Of a stretch of DNA of 64,000 nt, positions 34,873 to 44,005 are shown piece after piece (the stretch's first letter is position 1; each line of letters starts with the position of its first letter). Source of the stretch: Lysinibacillus cavernae (GTDB lineage Bacteria; Bacillota; Bacilli; Bacillales_A; Planococcaceae); NCBI RefSeq assembly GCF_009724685.1, contig NZ_WMEF01000010.1, positions 1 through 64,000 on the forward strand, read 5' to 3'. Below the pieces are notes generated by a model that had not been told where the DNA came from, made no database searches, and saw nothing but the letters and a program-made list of their open reading frames with translations. Made by a program: the position numbers and the translations under genes.

Positions 34873-35787
34873 TTAGTTAAACCATGAAGAAATAGTATCT
34901 TTTAAATTAGCAAAGAAACTTTTCACACTTTCCCAGAATCCTTTATCTTCCATAAGTGAGCCGAATTTCTCTTGGATTGTGTTACTAATATCATTTAATT
35001 GTTCCGACCATTTACTAAAATCAATATCAAGCTTACTGATTTTATCCATTAAATCTACTAGTAATTGACGGTCCTTTTCACTTAAATTAATTTCAAGCTT
35101 GTTTAATTGCTCTTGTACGATTTTTTCAACGTCTTCACGTGTTGCTGGTTTTAATTCCGCAATTTGCTTTTTAATTTCTGTCAGTAGCTCTGCAACTTTT
35201 GCGTCATCTACTCCTGCAGATTCTGCAATGGTTGTTGCTACCGATAATTCTTCGTTTGCTACATCTGTACGATCAATATCAAGTGTTTCACCTGTTGTGA
35301 CCTCATATGCCTTATATATGCCTACTAACGCTGAGTGCCCTGTAACAGCTTTCGGTGCAGCTACCTGGACAGTTGCATCTTGAATTCCTGCCGTTAACAT
35401 CGCATTCGCGTACATTTCAGAAGTAACTTGAGTAATATTAGAAGGCGTTACAATCTCTATAACTAGACCTTTTCCTGCATCTCTACGTGTAATTTTTGCA
35501 GAAGAATACATACGGGAGCTTGAATTACTATCTTTAATGTATTTAATTAGATCCTCACCTGACACCGTAATTTCTTCGATTTCAGGTTCTTCACTTACTT
35601 TTAATGATTTTTTTACAGACTCTTTTTCAGCTTCAGATAAATTTGCTCCATACACTACGATAGGTACGCCTAATTTTTCATCTATTGCTTTTGGAGGCGT
35701 ATTGTCAGAGGCAAATCCTGTTGCTGGTGCCATCACTCCAAATACCAACATTGTAGCTGTTAGTATTTTAATCCATGTTTTTTTCAA
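34873..35787 (-). CDS. Secreted DUF1002 protein (YpuA-like)
   Basis: A 304-residue secreted protein. The signal peptide ends near PATGFASD. The DUF1002 domain covers about residues 30-200 (EKLGVPIVVYGANLSEAEK, and later VTGHSALVGIYKAYE). The C-terminal 100 residues are helical and probably coiled, with an amphipathic end rich in Phe, Trp and Lys. The start is TTG behind AGGGGT. B. subtilis YpuA is of similar length and unknown function; a wall or envelope stress role is an inference only. Confidence 0.85.
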   Translation of the reverse strand: MKKTWIKILTATMLVFGVMAPATGFASDNTPPKAIDEKLGVPIVVYGANLSEAEKESVKKSLKVSEEPEIEEITVSGEDLIKYIKDSNSSSRMYSSAKITRRDAGKGLVIEIVTPSNITQVTSEMYANAMLTAGIQDATVQVAAPKAVTGHSALVGIYKAYEVTTGETLDIDRTDVANEELSVATTIAESAGVDDAKVAELLTEIKKQIAELKPATREDVEKIVQEQLNKLEINLSEKDRQLLVDLMDKISKLDIDFSKWSEQLNDISNTIQEKFGSLMEDKGFWESVKSFFANLKDTISSWFN

Positions 35788-35860
35788 ATCGTGTGACCCC
35801 TTTCGCTAAAAACTTCTATTAGCCTGTATAATGTATGTCATTATACAATTATTAGTACGA

Positions 35861-35896
35861 AAAAAAGACGAGAAGGTTTCAAGGATGTCTCTCGTC
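35861..35896 (-). terminator. Terminator after cvfB
   Basis: GACGAGA pairs with TCTCGTC, followed by TTTTTTTC on the minus strand. Confidence 0.8.
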
Positions 35897-35943
35897 AATT
35901 TCCTTTGGTAAATGCTATTTTAGCAAATCATTCTAATCATCCA

Positions 35944-36801
35944 CTAAATTTCTTCAGTCCAACCATCTTGTTGCTTCACTTTACCCGCTTTCATAAGTGT
36001 TCCTAAGGCACGTTTAAATGCCCCTTTACTCATATTAAACATTTCTTGAATCTCTTCAGGAGATGATTTATCACTAAATGGCATTTTGCCACCTACATCT
36101 TGTATATAATTCAATATTTGCTGAGCATCATTTGAAAGTCGCTCATGTTTTCGTGGTAAAAGAGAGCCATTCATCGAACCATCTTCTTTAACATCGATAA
36201 TACGAACAACAACATCTTGTCCTAATCGAGGCTCTGCATTGCGCTCTGATTCATGAACAAAAATACGGTAAGGAATCTCTACACCTAGCAAAAATGAGCC
36301 AACTGGTAACAAACGATATGGTCTTGCTTGGATGTTTTTATTATGCATATCTTCAAATGCACCTTCATATAGCTCAGAAATTTTTTCTTCCGTTGCTAAA
36401 CGTCCAAATAAATCACCATTGCGGTCCGTGCGCAATGTCATAAATAAATGATCACCTGGTTCTGGCCACAATTCTTTTACTGCTGGTAAATCCTCTTCCT
36501 TCACTAAGACCTCACGTGATGTACCAATATCAACAAAAGCCCCTTCACGTTCAACCACTTTTAAGACACGTGCCCAGCCGTATTCACCTTGTGTAAACGC
36601 AGGAATAGCAGTTGTAGCAGCTAGATCGCCACGACGATCTACAAATAAAAATACTTCAAGGCGGTCACCTACTGTTAGTGGCTCTGTTACCTCTGAAGCA
36701 TTTAAAGGTAGTTCTTCAACTCCATTTGTTAAAATCCATTTCGATGTTTGTTGCTCTAATACCGTTAACGTAACGACTTCACCTGATTTTAATTCGTTCA
36801 T
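35944..36801 (-). CDS. cvfB: CvfB/YitL S1-domain RNA-binding regulator
   Basis: A 285-residue protein of the CvfB/YitL family with three S1-like domains (about 5-65, 72-135, 150-215) and a C-terminal winged helix (about 225-285, with FNMSKGAFKRALGTLMKAG). The second S1 domain shows GWARVLKVVEREGAFVDIG. In Staphylococcus CvfB binds RNA and affects virulence gene expression. It lies just downstream of mntR on the same strand. Confidence 0.92.
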   Translation of the reverse strand: MNELKSGEVVTLTVLEQQTSKWILTNGVEELPLNASEVTEPLTVGDRLEVFLFVDRRGDLAATTAIPAFTQGEYGWARVLKVVEREGAFVDIGTSREVLVKEEDLPAVKELWPEPGDHLFMTLRTDRNGDLFGRLATEEKISELYEGAFEDMHNKNIQARPYRLLPVGSFLLGVEIPYRIFVHESERNAEPRLGQDVVVRIIDVKEDGSMNGSLLPRKHERLSNDAQQILNYIQDVGGKMPFSDKSSPEEIQEMFNMSKGAFKRALGTLMKAGKVKQQDGWTEEI

Positions 36802-36829
36802 ATTGTTTTCCTTCCTTCACACCATCATT

Positions 36830-37249
36830 TTAAAGATTGTGCTGTGTCTTAGATGCTTCTAACTTTTTCACGATGTCTGGATTCTCTTCCATTACTTGCA
36901 CAAGATCTGCAATACGATCGATTGAATTCCAACTTAAATGATGCTCAATTCCCTCAACATCATCATAAATACGTTCTTCATCCACACCAATCATTCGTAA
37001 AAACTGCTCGAGCAATTCATGGCGCTGCACAAGACGCTTCCCAAGCTTTTCGCCTTTAGGCGTCAATGTCAGTCCACGGTATTTTTCATAAACTAAATAA
37101 CCATCTTTATCTAATTTTTGAACCATCTTTGTAACAGAAGAAGGAAGAACAGATAATGCTTCAGCAATGTCAGACACTCGCGCATATCCTTTGTTGGCGA
37201 TTAATAAATATATTTGTTCGATATGGTCCTCCATACTAGGTGTTGGCAT
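36830..37249 (-). CDS. mntR: Manganese-responsive repressor MntR
   Basis: A 139-residue DtxR-family regulator. The N-terminal helix-turn-helix contains [20 protein letters not shown], and the metal ligands are in the MEDHIEQIY start and the [11 protein letters not shown] motif, matching Asp8, Glu11, His77, Glu99, Glu102 and His103 of B. subtilis MntR. It represses Mn uptake genes when Mn(II) is bound. Its own targets are not in this window. Confidence 0.95.
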   Translation of the reverse strand: MPTPSMEDHIEQIYLLIANKGYARVSDIAEALSVLPSSVTKMVQKLDKDGYLVYEKYRGLTLTPKGEKLGKRLVQRHELLEQFLRMIGVDEERIYDDVEGIEHHLSWNSIDRIADLVQVMEENPDIVKKLEASKTQHNL

Positions 37250-37354
37250 ATCCTTTTCCCTCTCTTTCCTTTTCTTACTCTCTAGTTTACTACAAGCTTG
37301 GCTTAAAAGTTAACTGAAAATACATATGCCAGTAAAACACTACCTGTACAACTT

Positions 37355-37387
37355 AAAAAGAGCCTCTTCTATTAAGAAGTAGGCTCT
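37355..37387 (-). terminator. Terminator overlapping the end of comN
   Basis: AGAGCCTACTTCT pairs with AGAAGAGGCTCT, followed by TTTTTAAG on the minus strand. The stop codon of comN is inside the stem. Confidence 0.75.
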
Positions 37388-37674
37388 ACTTTGTGTCGAG
37401 GATACTTATTTACCACATGTAACACATGAATAATCTCTTTGTTGATGCGCTCAATACTTTCAGGAGTATTCATTTCTTTAAATGCCTCATCTCTAGCTTC
37501 CATAGATGTAACATACTTACTTGGCAATGCATTTAGTGTAAGCGCCACAGTGTCAAATTCACAGATTTCGCATTTACAAAATGTTTGATATTCTGGTCCT
37601 CGTAGTAAAAAGCTTACTAAACCACGCACAATTTCTTCTGTAACATTTACTAAAATAAGATCTGACATATACAA
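37372..37674 (-). CDS. comN: Late competence protein ComN (ComFB family)
   Basis: A 100-residue ComFB-domain protein close in length to B. subtilis ComN (98), a regulator of comE expression. The cysteine pair CKCEIC around residue 35 and the segment DTVALTLNALPSKYV are family hallmarks. The start is TTG at 37674, seven bases after GAGG; the ATG two codons later lies too far from the site. Confidence 0.88.
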   Translation of the reverse strand: MYMSDLILVNVTEEIVRGLVSFLLRGPEYQTFCKCEICEFDTVALTLNALPSKYVTSMEARDEAFKEMNTPESIERINKEIIHVLHVVNKYPRHKVEPTS

Positions 37675-37838
37675 ACTTTCGCCTCATTTATATTTAATTG
37701 TTACATTACTCCTGAAACTATAATAGCCTTAAAAAAAGTCTTTTTCAAGAATCACTAGTAGCATCTATTCGCATAAAATACATAGTGTCAAAGTAAGATT
37801 AATTTCCTACTTATTGCTATCGAAACACACCATACTTA

Positions 37839-39962
37839 CTACTTTTTTGCTCTTATTAGTCTTAATGAATTAAAAACAACTAATAACGTAGCGCCCATAT
37901 CCGCAAAAATTGCTATCCATAATGTTAACCAGCCTGGAATTACAAGCAACAACGCAATTAATTTTAAAGCTAGGGCAAATATAATATTCTCTTTAATGAT
38001 GCGTAATGTTTTTCTGCTTAAGCCAATTGTGTATGGCAGCTTTGTTAAATCGTCACCCATTAAAGCAATATCGGCTGTCTCAAGAGCTGCATCCGTTCCT
38101 GCCCCACCCATCGCAATTCCAACATTAGCAGTAGCTAGTGCTGGTGCATCGTTTACACCATCTCCAACCATTACTACAGCGCCAAACTGTGCACGTAAAT
38201 CTTTAATCGCCATTAATTTTTCCTCTGGTAATAAACCAGCGCGCACATCTGTCAACTTTAATGAAGTAGCAATGGCTTGTGCAGTAGGCTCTGCATCACC
38301 TGTTAACATCACCATATGTTTTACTTTTAGGGCATTTAATTTATGCAATACGTCCTTACTTTCATGACGCAATTGATCAGCAATCCCAATTAGCCCAATA
38401 AGTTGGTTATTCGAAACAGCTGCTATCACTGTTTTACCCTGTTCTTGTAATTTCTTAACCTGTTTCTCTAAATTTTTATCTACAGTAGCTAATGTGGCAA
38501 CCCATTTCATGCTACCTACATAAATAATTTGATTGTCAACTGTAGCATAGGCACCCTTGCCTGTAACTGATTGAAAATCTGTCGGCACTAGCTCTGATAA
38601 ATTTTTATCGTGCAATCTATTCAAAATAGCTTTAGCCAAAGGATGTTGGGACTGTTTTTCTACTGCTGCAACTAGTTGCAACACATAGTCTTCTGACCAT
38701 TCGTCAGTTGTCACAATATCTGTTACTGCAGGTTGCCCTTTTGTTAACGTACCTGTTTTATCAAAGGCCACAGCTTCAATATGTCCTAATTGCTCTAAAT
38801 GTACACCGCCTTTAATTAGTACACCGTGCCTTGCAGCATTTCCAATGGCTGTTACAATAGCAACTGGTGTTGAGACAACAAGTGCACAAGGACAACCTAC
38901 AACTAAAACAGCTAAACCTTGGTAAATCCAGTGCTGCCAATCACCTACAAATAAAGGTGGAATAACAGCTACTAAAAAAGCAATGATCATAATGGCTGGT
39001 GTGTAATATTTAGCAAAGCGATCAACAAATTGCTGAGAAGGAGCTTTTTCAGCCTGTGCTTCTTCTACAAGATGAATAATTTTGGCAATGGTTGTGTCTT
39101 CTACACGCTTTGTTACACGCACTTCAAGTGCGCCTTCTTCATTTAGCGTACCTGCAAAAACTTCATCATTCACTGTTTTATTAACTGGAATCGACTCACC
39201 TGTAATGGCGGCCTGATTTACCGCAGACAATCCGCTAATGACAATACCATCCATGGCAATCTTTTGCCCAGGTTTTACAATTAAAATATCTCCTATTGCA
39301 ATTTCCTCCGTCGGTAGCTCAAGTTCATGGAAATGTTCACCATGGGCTCTTTTGATAATAGCTGTTGGCGGAGCTATATCCATTAATTGACGGATTGATT
39401 GACGCGCCTTTTCCATTGAATACGCTTCAAGTGCCTCACTTACAGCAAATAAAAATACTACAACGGCTGCTTCTTCCCATTCACCAATAATAGCAGCTCC
39501 AATGATGGCGATGGTCATAAGTGTCTTCATATCAAATTCAAAGCGAGTTAAATTACGGAACCCCGTTTTAAAAATACCGATACCGCCCACTAAGATGGCT
39601 ATGATGAACATGGCTATCGGTAACGGATTCGATTCCCCACGCATACCCACAAATAGATAGCCTAGAATGACAAAGAACAAAGATATTCCCGCTAGAACAT
39701 TTTCCTTTTTACGGTAAAATGGTGTTGCATTTTCAAATGTTCTTGCTGCTGATTGGGTAACCTTAATTCCATCAAAGGCACCTGCTTCTTCAATTTGATC
39801 TACACTAATAGCGCCAATTACAGTGATTTTAGAAGCACCAAAGTTTACTTGTGCATCCTGTACCTCAGGTATAGCCTTTACATTTTTCTCAAACTTTGCG
39901 GCACAGCTGGCGCAGGATAAATTTTGTAGCCTGTATTCTTGTTTAGTTGGTGTCGCTGCCAT
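37839..39962 (-). CDS. cadA: Cd/Zn/Pb-exporting P1B-type ATPase CadA
   Basis: A 707-residue heavy-metal P-type ATPase. One N-terminal metal-binding domain has the CASC motif (about 17-20), followed by eight membrane helices with the CPC translocation motif (GCPCALVV, about 357), the phosphorylation motif DKTGTLT (about 401), the HP signature (SQHPLAKA) and GDGVNDAPAL. It pumps divalent soft metals out of the cell. The ATG at 39962 follows GAGGGG and overlaps cadC by 20 bases. Confidence 0.94.
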   Translation of the reverse strand: MAATPTKQEYRLQNLSCASCAAKFEKNVKAIPEVQDAQVNFGASKITVIGAISVDQIEEAGAFDGIKVTQSAARTFENATPFYRKKENVLAGISLFFVILGYLFVGMRGESNPLPIAMFIIAILVGGIGIFKTGFRNLTRFEFDMKTLMTIAIIGAAIIGEWEEAAVVVFLFAVSEALEAYSMEKARQSIRQLMDIAPPTAIIKRAHGEHFHELELPTEEIAIGDILIVKPGQKIAMDGIVISGLSAVNQAAITGESIPVNKTVNDEVFAGTLNEEGALEVRVTKRVEDTTIAKIIHLVEEAQAEKAPSQQFVDRFAKYYTPAIMIIAFLVAVIPPLFVGDWQHWIYQGLAVLVVGCPCALVVSTPVAIVTAIGNAARHGVLIKGGVHLEQLGHIEAVAFDKTGTLTKGQPAVTDIVTTDEWSEDYVLQLVAAVEKQSQHPLAKAILNRLHDKNLSELVPTDFQSVTGKGAYATVDNQIIYVGSMKWVATLATVDKNLEKQVKKLQEQGKTVIAAVSNNQLIGLIGIADQLRHESKDVLHKLNALKVKHMVMLTGDAEPTAQAIATSLKLTDVRAGLLPEEKLMAIKDLRAQFGAVVMVGDGVNDAPALATANVGIAMGGAGTDAALETADIALMGDDLTKLPYTIGLSRKTLRIIKENIIFALALKLIALLLVIPGWLTLWIAIFADMGATLLVVFNSLRLIRAKK

Positions 39963-40314
39963 TAGCAATCCCCTCTTTCGCATGTTCATAGGCAATTGTT
40001 ACAATTTGGTATACATGCTCATCCGCTAAAGAATAATACATCTGCTTCCCTTTACGGTGTGATTTCGCTAAATTATTATCTTTTAAATAACGTAAATGAT
40101 GTGATGCTGTGGCAACTGATGAACCGATAACAGAAGCAACATCACAAACACATAATTCATCTTCTACTGTTAAGGCATAGGCAATTTTAAGCCTCGTTTC
40201 ATCCGATAATGCTTTTAAAAATTTTGCTACCCCTGATAAATCTGGCATTTGTTGTTGTACCTTTGTGACCGCTTCTTCATGTACATGTGTCACCTCACAT
40301 ATTTCTTTTGGCAT
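39943..40314 (-). CDS. cadC: CadC/ArsR-family metal-sensing repressor
   Basis: A 123-residue ArsR/SmtB repressor. The N-terminal cysteine (EICEVTHVHEE) and the ELCVCD motif in the alpha-3 helix are the soft-metal ligands of CadC, and the DNA-recognition helix is in SSVATASHHLRYLKD. It should repress its own operon until Cd, Pb or Zn binds. Two identical operator copies lie directly upstream. The ribosome site GAGGTGA overlaps the edge of the proximal operator. Confidence 0.93.
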   Translation of the reverse strand: MPKEICEVTHVHEEAVTKVQQQMPDLSGVAKFLKALSDETRLKIAYALTVEDELCVCDVASVIGSSVATASHHLRYLKDNNLAKSHRKGKQMYYSLADEHVYQIVTIAYEHAKEGIANGSDTN

Positions 40315-40324
40315 TTTCTCACCT

Positions 40325-40395
40325 CATTCAAATATTCGTTTGATTGTAATCAATGTAACATATTATTCCATCATATTCAAACGAATATTTGAATG
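40325..40395. promoter_or_regulatory. Two perfect CadC operator copies in inverted arrangement
   Basis: A 19-base sequence (CATTCAAATATTCGTTTGA) occurs at 40325-40343 and, exactly inverted, at 40377-40395, 33 bases apart. Each copy is itself an imperfect palindrome (TCAAA/TTTGA) and resembles the cad operator of Staphylococcus plasmid pI258. One copy overlaps the -35 box and the other lies between the -10 and the cadC ribosome site. Confidence 0.8.
40352..40380 (-). promoter_or_regulatory. Promoter of cadCA
   Basis: On the minus strand TTGAAT (40375-40380), 17 bases, TACATT (40352-40357). The -35 lies inside the distal operator, so CadC binding would block polymerase. Confidence 0.55.
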
Positions 40396-40420
40396 TTAAT
40401 GATGTATATCTCTTTTATGC

Positions 40421-40453
40421 AAAAAAATTAGCGCACTTAATATGTACGCTAAT
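40421..40453 (-). terminator. Terminator after the penicillin-acylase gene
   Basis: ATTAGCG pairs with CGCTAAT, extended by TACA/TG pairs, followed by a T run on the minus strand. Confidence 0.75.
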
Positions 40454-40460
40454 CTTTTAA

Positions 40461-42830
40461 TTACTTTGCTTTTAATAGTAATGTTTTCCCTACTATCTCT
40501 TCCTTGTTTACATACGTTTGGTGGTAATCACCATTAGCCCAATCATGTACTTGATCTTGATACCATTCTGACTTTACATGACCACTTTGACCTGGACCTA
40601 CAATATGATAAGCCGAGCTTAAATCACCTACATCCACCACAAAACGCCAAGATGCACCGTGATTTACATTACCCGCTAAATCATTGTCTGCTGCTTGCAC
40701 TGTCACCTTCGATCCGCCAACAGGAATCTTTTTAGCGTTAAAGTATGAAGCAAGAATTGGTGAGGCACTACCTAATGAATGATCAAAAGTAAGCTGATGG
40801 AAATCACCCCATTGCCATTTTGATGCATTTTTGCCGAATTGATTTTCTAATTGTGCTACTGTGAGCTCAAGTGCCTTGAAAACGGTTGCATCAACGCCAC
40901 CCTGCTCATTAATCCAAATACTTTTTTCCCCTGTATATGCTGTCCGTAAAAGCTCGTCTGTAATATTAAATTTACCATACATGATATTATAAATATCTTC
41001 TGGCATTTCATCCTTAAATAATACTTCCTGTATTTTAATCATCAATGTATGGAAGACAAGGGGTGCACTCGATTCCTTCGCATCCACCATATCCCAATCC
41101 TCTAGCATTGCAATAATCTCTTCATACTGACCATCCTGATCCTTTGCTTTTATTGATGTTAATAGATTTGGTAGGAACTCTCTGGCATAAAGGTTATGCT
41201 GATCCATTTGCAAAGCCATCATATCTTCTACTGTAATAGAATCATTTGCCTCTAGTACTTCTTTAATCCTCTCAAACCGATATGGTTGCGCCCAGAAGTT
41301 CGTTATATGATAAGGATATTCCTCACCTATTACTTGGTTATTGGCCGTTGCAATAAATCCTTCTTTTGGATTTACTACAGTCGGTAGTTCATCCCAAGGA
41401 ATAAAGCCTTCCCAACCATAATCGCTAGAATCACCCGGAACCGGTAGTTGACCGTCCCCTTGCTTGCGAATAGGTATTTGTCCATTTGCTTTATAGGCAA
41501 TCGTACCGTCCTTTGATGCAAAGACAAAGTTTTGAGCTGGTGCCTTAAAATCTTCAAGTGCTTTTTCAAAGTCATCCCAAGATTTCGCCTTATTAAATCC
41601 AAGTACTGCTCTTAGTTCTGCTGTAGATTGTAATGCCGTCCATTGCATCGAAAAATGTGCTGTTGGCTCAGTTTCTTTGAATGTTAAATCTGTCATAATA
41701 GGGCCGTGACGTGTGACAAAGACTTCAAAATCTATCGTTTCTCCATCCTTCACCTTTATAGATTCATCACGTACCTCTGCTTGCTCCCACTTACCATCGT
41801 AACGGAATTGTGTTGGATCCTCTGGATTAGGTATTTCAATATATAAATCCTGTACATCAGGACCCACATTTGTAACACCCCAGGCAATTTCATCGTTATG
41901 GCCTAAAATTATTCCTGGAATCCCTGCAAAAATAACACCACTGACATTTTGTTGTGGTGATTGCAGATGCATTTGATACCAAATTGAAGGTGTACTTAAC
42001 CCTAGATGCGGGTCATCTGCTAAAATAGGTCTTCCCGATTTTGTTTTATCTCCAGACACAACCCAGTTATTACTACCATTAAATTCATTTGGTAATAACT
42101 CTGCATTGAATTGCCCTTCCATTGCTACAGGATTTTTAATATTAGCCTCGATAATCGATGAAGCATTTTCAGGATACTTGATAAATAACTCTTTTGCTTT
42201 TTCTTCTTCAAAGTTTTGTAAAGCCCAATGTCGGAAGGCTAATGTATTCCAATTCCCTCCTAAATCATAAGCCATATACTTACCAATTGTTAAAGAATCA
42301 ACAACTGTCCACTCCTCTGGCTCATAGCCTAACAAAGCAAATTCATAACTCAATGTTTTATTTTCCTTAGACTGCTCAATAAAAGCATTTACCCCTTCAG
42401 CATACCATTGGAGCACTTGCTTACTTTCTTCATCATAGGCAGCTAATGATTTTTCAGCTGCATCTCGTAAGCTAAATGTTCGGAAGTGTTTGTCCGTGTC
42501 AATCGTGGCTTCCCCAATAATTTCAGATAGTCGACCACTTGCCTGCCTTCTTGCTAAATCCATTTGAAACAGTCGATCTTGTGCTTGTACATAACCCTGT
42601 GCACGATACAAATCGGCATCTGTCTTTGCGAAGATATGAGGAACCCCTTTATCATCCCTTGTAACCGTCACATCCTGATCCAGAATAGAGACAGCTAACT
42701 CACCATCAATCACTGGCTTTGATTTATTCATAAACCAAGTAAATCCAATAAAAGCTACGATAGCTAAAGCAATCAGTACCCCAGCAATGACACTGAGCCA
42801 CTTTTTCCATTTAAACTTTCTCTTTCCCAC
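40461..42830 (-). CDS. Penicillin acylase family protein (Ntn amidohydrolase)
   Basis: A 789-residue Ntn hydrolase precursor of the penicillin G acylase/AHL acylase family. An N-terminal membrane segment (about 12-34) anchors or exports it, the alpha-subunit region runs to about residue 250, and the autocatalytic nucleophile is Ser253 in NGSNNWVVSG, followed by GRPILADDPHLGL. It cleaves amide bonds of acyl side chains; whether the substrate is a beta-lactam, homoserine lactone or other amide cannot be told. The start is GTG behind GGGGG. It is a monocistronic unit. Confidence 0.92.
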   Translation of the reverse strand: MGKRKFKWKKWLSVIAGVLIALAIVAFIGFTWFMNKSKPVIDGELAVSILDQDVTVTRDDKGVPHIFAKTDADLYRAQGYVQAQDRLFQMDLARRQASGRLSEIIGEATIDTDKHFRTFSLRDAAEKSLAAYDEESKQVLQWYAEGVNAFIEQSKENKTLSYEFALLGYEPEEWTVVDSLTIGKYMAYDLGGNWNTLAFRHWALQNFEEEKAKELFIKYPENASSIIEANIKNPVAMEGQFNAELLPNEFNGSNNWVVSGDKTKSGRPILADDPHLGLSTPSIWYQMHLQSPQQNVSGVIFAGIPGIILGHNDEIAWGVTNVGPDVQDLYIEIPNPEDPTQFRYDGKWEQAEVRDESIKVKDGETIDFEVFVTRHGPIMTDLTFKETEPTAHFSMQWTALQSTAELRAVLGFNKAKSWDDFEKALEDFKAPAQNFVFASKDGTIAYKANGQIPIRKQGDGQLPVPGDSSDYGWEGFIPWDELPTVVNPKEGFIATANNQVIGEEYPYHITNFWAQPYRFERIKEVLEANDSITVEDMMALQMDQHNLYAREFLPNLLTSIKAKDQDGQYEEIIAMLEDWDMVDAKESSAPLVFHTLMIKIQEVLFKDEMPEDIYNIMYGKFNITDELLRTAYTGEKSIWINEQGGVDATVFKALELTVAQLENQFGKNASKWQWGDFHQLTFDHSLGSASPILASYFNAKKIPVGGSKVTVQAADNDLAGNVNHGASWRFVVDVGDLSSAYHIVGPGQSGHVKSEWYQDQVHDWANGDYHQTYVNKEEIVGKTLLLKAK

Positions 42831-43155
42831 TTAATAACCCCCTCTTTGCACTATATTCTTGTACTACCTTCCCAAACTCTTAAAATCTGTTTTTAAGAGC
42901 AATTTTTTTAGCGAATTTCTGTATTTTATGTAAAAAAATTATCTGTATATACAAAATTTTGAATCTATTCGCTACTAGCATAGTATAAACAATATGAAAT
43001 ATGAAGGCTACTGAGCACACGTTGAGTAATCGTATTTCATATAGAAAATGAGATTCTATTTGATCGGGTTCTCCCATTTTGAGCGAAGCCCCTTTGCTTT
43101 GCAGAACGATCCTATTTTTGATTAGACACCTTTAAGACATTTGCTGAATCAAAAT
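42831..43155. other. Intergenic region between the acylase gene and exoA
   Basis: About 325 bases without a supported gene. The frame at 42880-43077 on the minus strand lacks a ribosome site and family-like sequence. Confidence 0.35.
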
Positions 43156-43191
43156 AAAAAATCGTATTTCTAACTGGAAAATACGATTTTT
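43156..43191. terminator. Terminator after exoA
   Basis: AAAAATCGTATTT pairs with AAATACGATTTTT around a short loop, with T residues on either side. Confidence 0.85.
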
Positions 43192-43195
43192 AGTA

Positions 43196-43951
43196 CTAGA
43201 CATGTAATTGTAATTCAATCGGACAATGGTCGCTGCCCATGACGTGTGGGTGAATTGTTGCGCTATCAATTTGATTCTTCAATTGATCAGACACAATAAA
43301 GTAATCAATACGCCAACCAATATTTCGCTCACGTACTTTATTCATATAGGACCACCATGTGTAATGGTCTGTTTCACCAGGATGTTGATATCTGAAGGAA
43401 TCTACAAAACCGCTTGCCAATAGCTCTGAAAATTTCTCACGCTCCTCATATGTAAATCCAGAATTCCCTAAATTAGACTTTGCATTTTTTAAATCAATTT
43501 CAGTGTGTGCAACATTCAAGTCACCACAATAGACAACAGGCTTCTTACTGTTCAGTTCTCGTAAATAACTTGCCAAACGATCCTCCCATTCTAATCGTAG
43601 TGGTAGTCTTGCTAAATCACGCTGTGAATTTGGCGTATAAACATTCACTAAATAGAAATCTTGATATTCTAATGTAATGATTCTGCCTTCATCCTGATAA
43701 TCTTCATCTCCAACTCCATACTTAACAGATAATGGTGTATGCTTTGTGAAAATTGCAGTTCCTGAATAACCTTTTTTCTGTGCATAATTCCAATATTGCT
43801 CATATCCTTCAAGTGGAAGCTCTACTTGTCCAGCTTGACATTTTGTTTCTTGGATACAGAAAAAATCAGCTTCCACCTGATTAAAGAACTCTAAAAAACC
43901 TTTACCTAAGCATGCTCGTATGCCATTAACATTCCATGATATAAATTTCAT
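43196..43951 (-). CDS. exoA: Exodeoxyribonuclease III / AP endonuclease ExoA
   Basis: A 251-residue Mg-dependent AP endonuclease for base excision repair. Active-site motifs are SWNVNGIRA at the start, IQETKCQ, CGDLNVAHTEIDL, WRIDYFIVS and the final GSDHCPI. The ATG at 43951 has AGGAGTGAGG upstream; the GTG at 43963 lies inside the site. Confidence 0.95.
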   Translation of the reverse strand: MKFISWNVNGIRACLGKGFLEFFNQVEADFFCIQETKCQAGQVELPLEGYEQYWNYAQKKGYSGTAIFTKHTPLSVKYGVGDEDYQDEGRIITLEYQDFYLVNVYTPNSQRDLARLPLRLEWEDRLASYLRELNSKKPVVYCGDLNVAHTEIDLKNAKSNLGNSGFTYEEREKFSELLASGFVDSFRYQHPGETDHYTWWSYMNKVRERNIGWRIDYFIVSDQLKNQIDSATIHPHVMGSDHCPIELQLHV

Positions 43952-43967
43952 CTCATTCCTCACTCCT

Positions 43968-43999
43968 AAAAAAAACGCCCTTCGACTTAAGCGAAGGGC
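43968..43999 (-). terminator. Terminator after murB
   Basis: GCCCTTCG pairs with CGAAGGGC around a short loop, followed by G and eight T residues on the minus strand. Confidence 0.9.
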
Positions 44000-44005
44000 T
44001 TCCTA

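Noticed and set aside
42880..43077. 65-codon minus-strand frame between the acylase gene and exoA
   Set aside because: No ribosome site and a random-looking Phe/Ile/Lys composition typical of AT-rich intergenic DNA.
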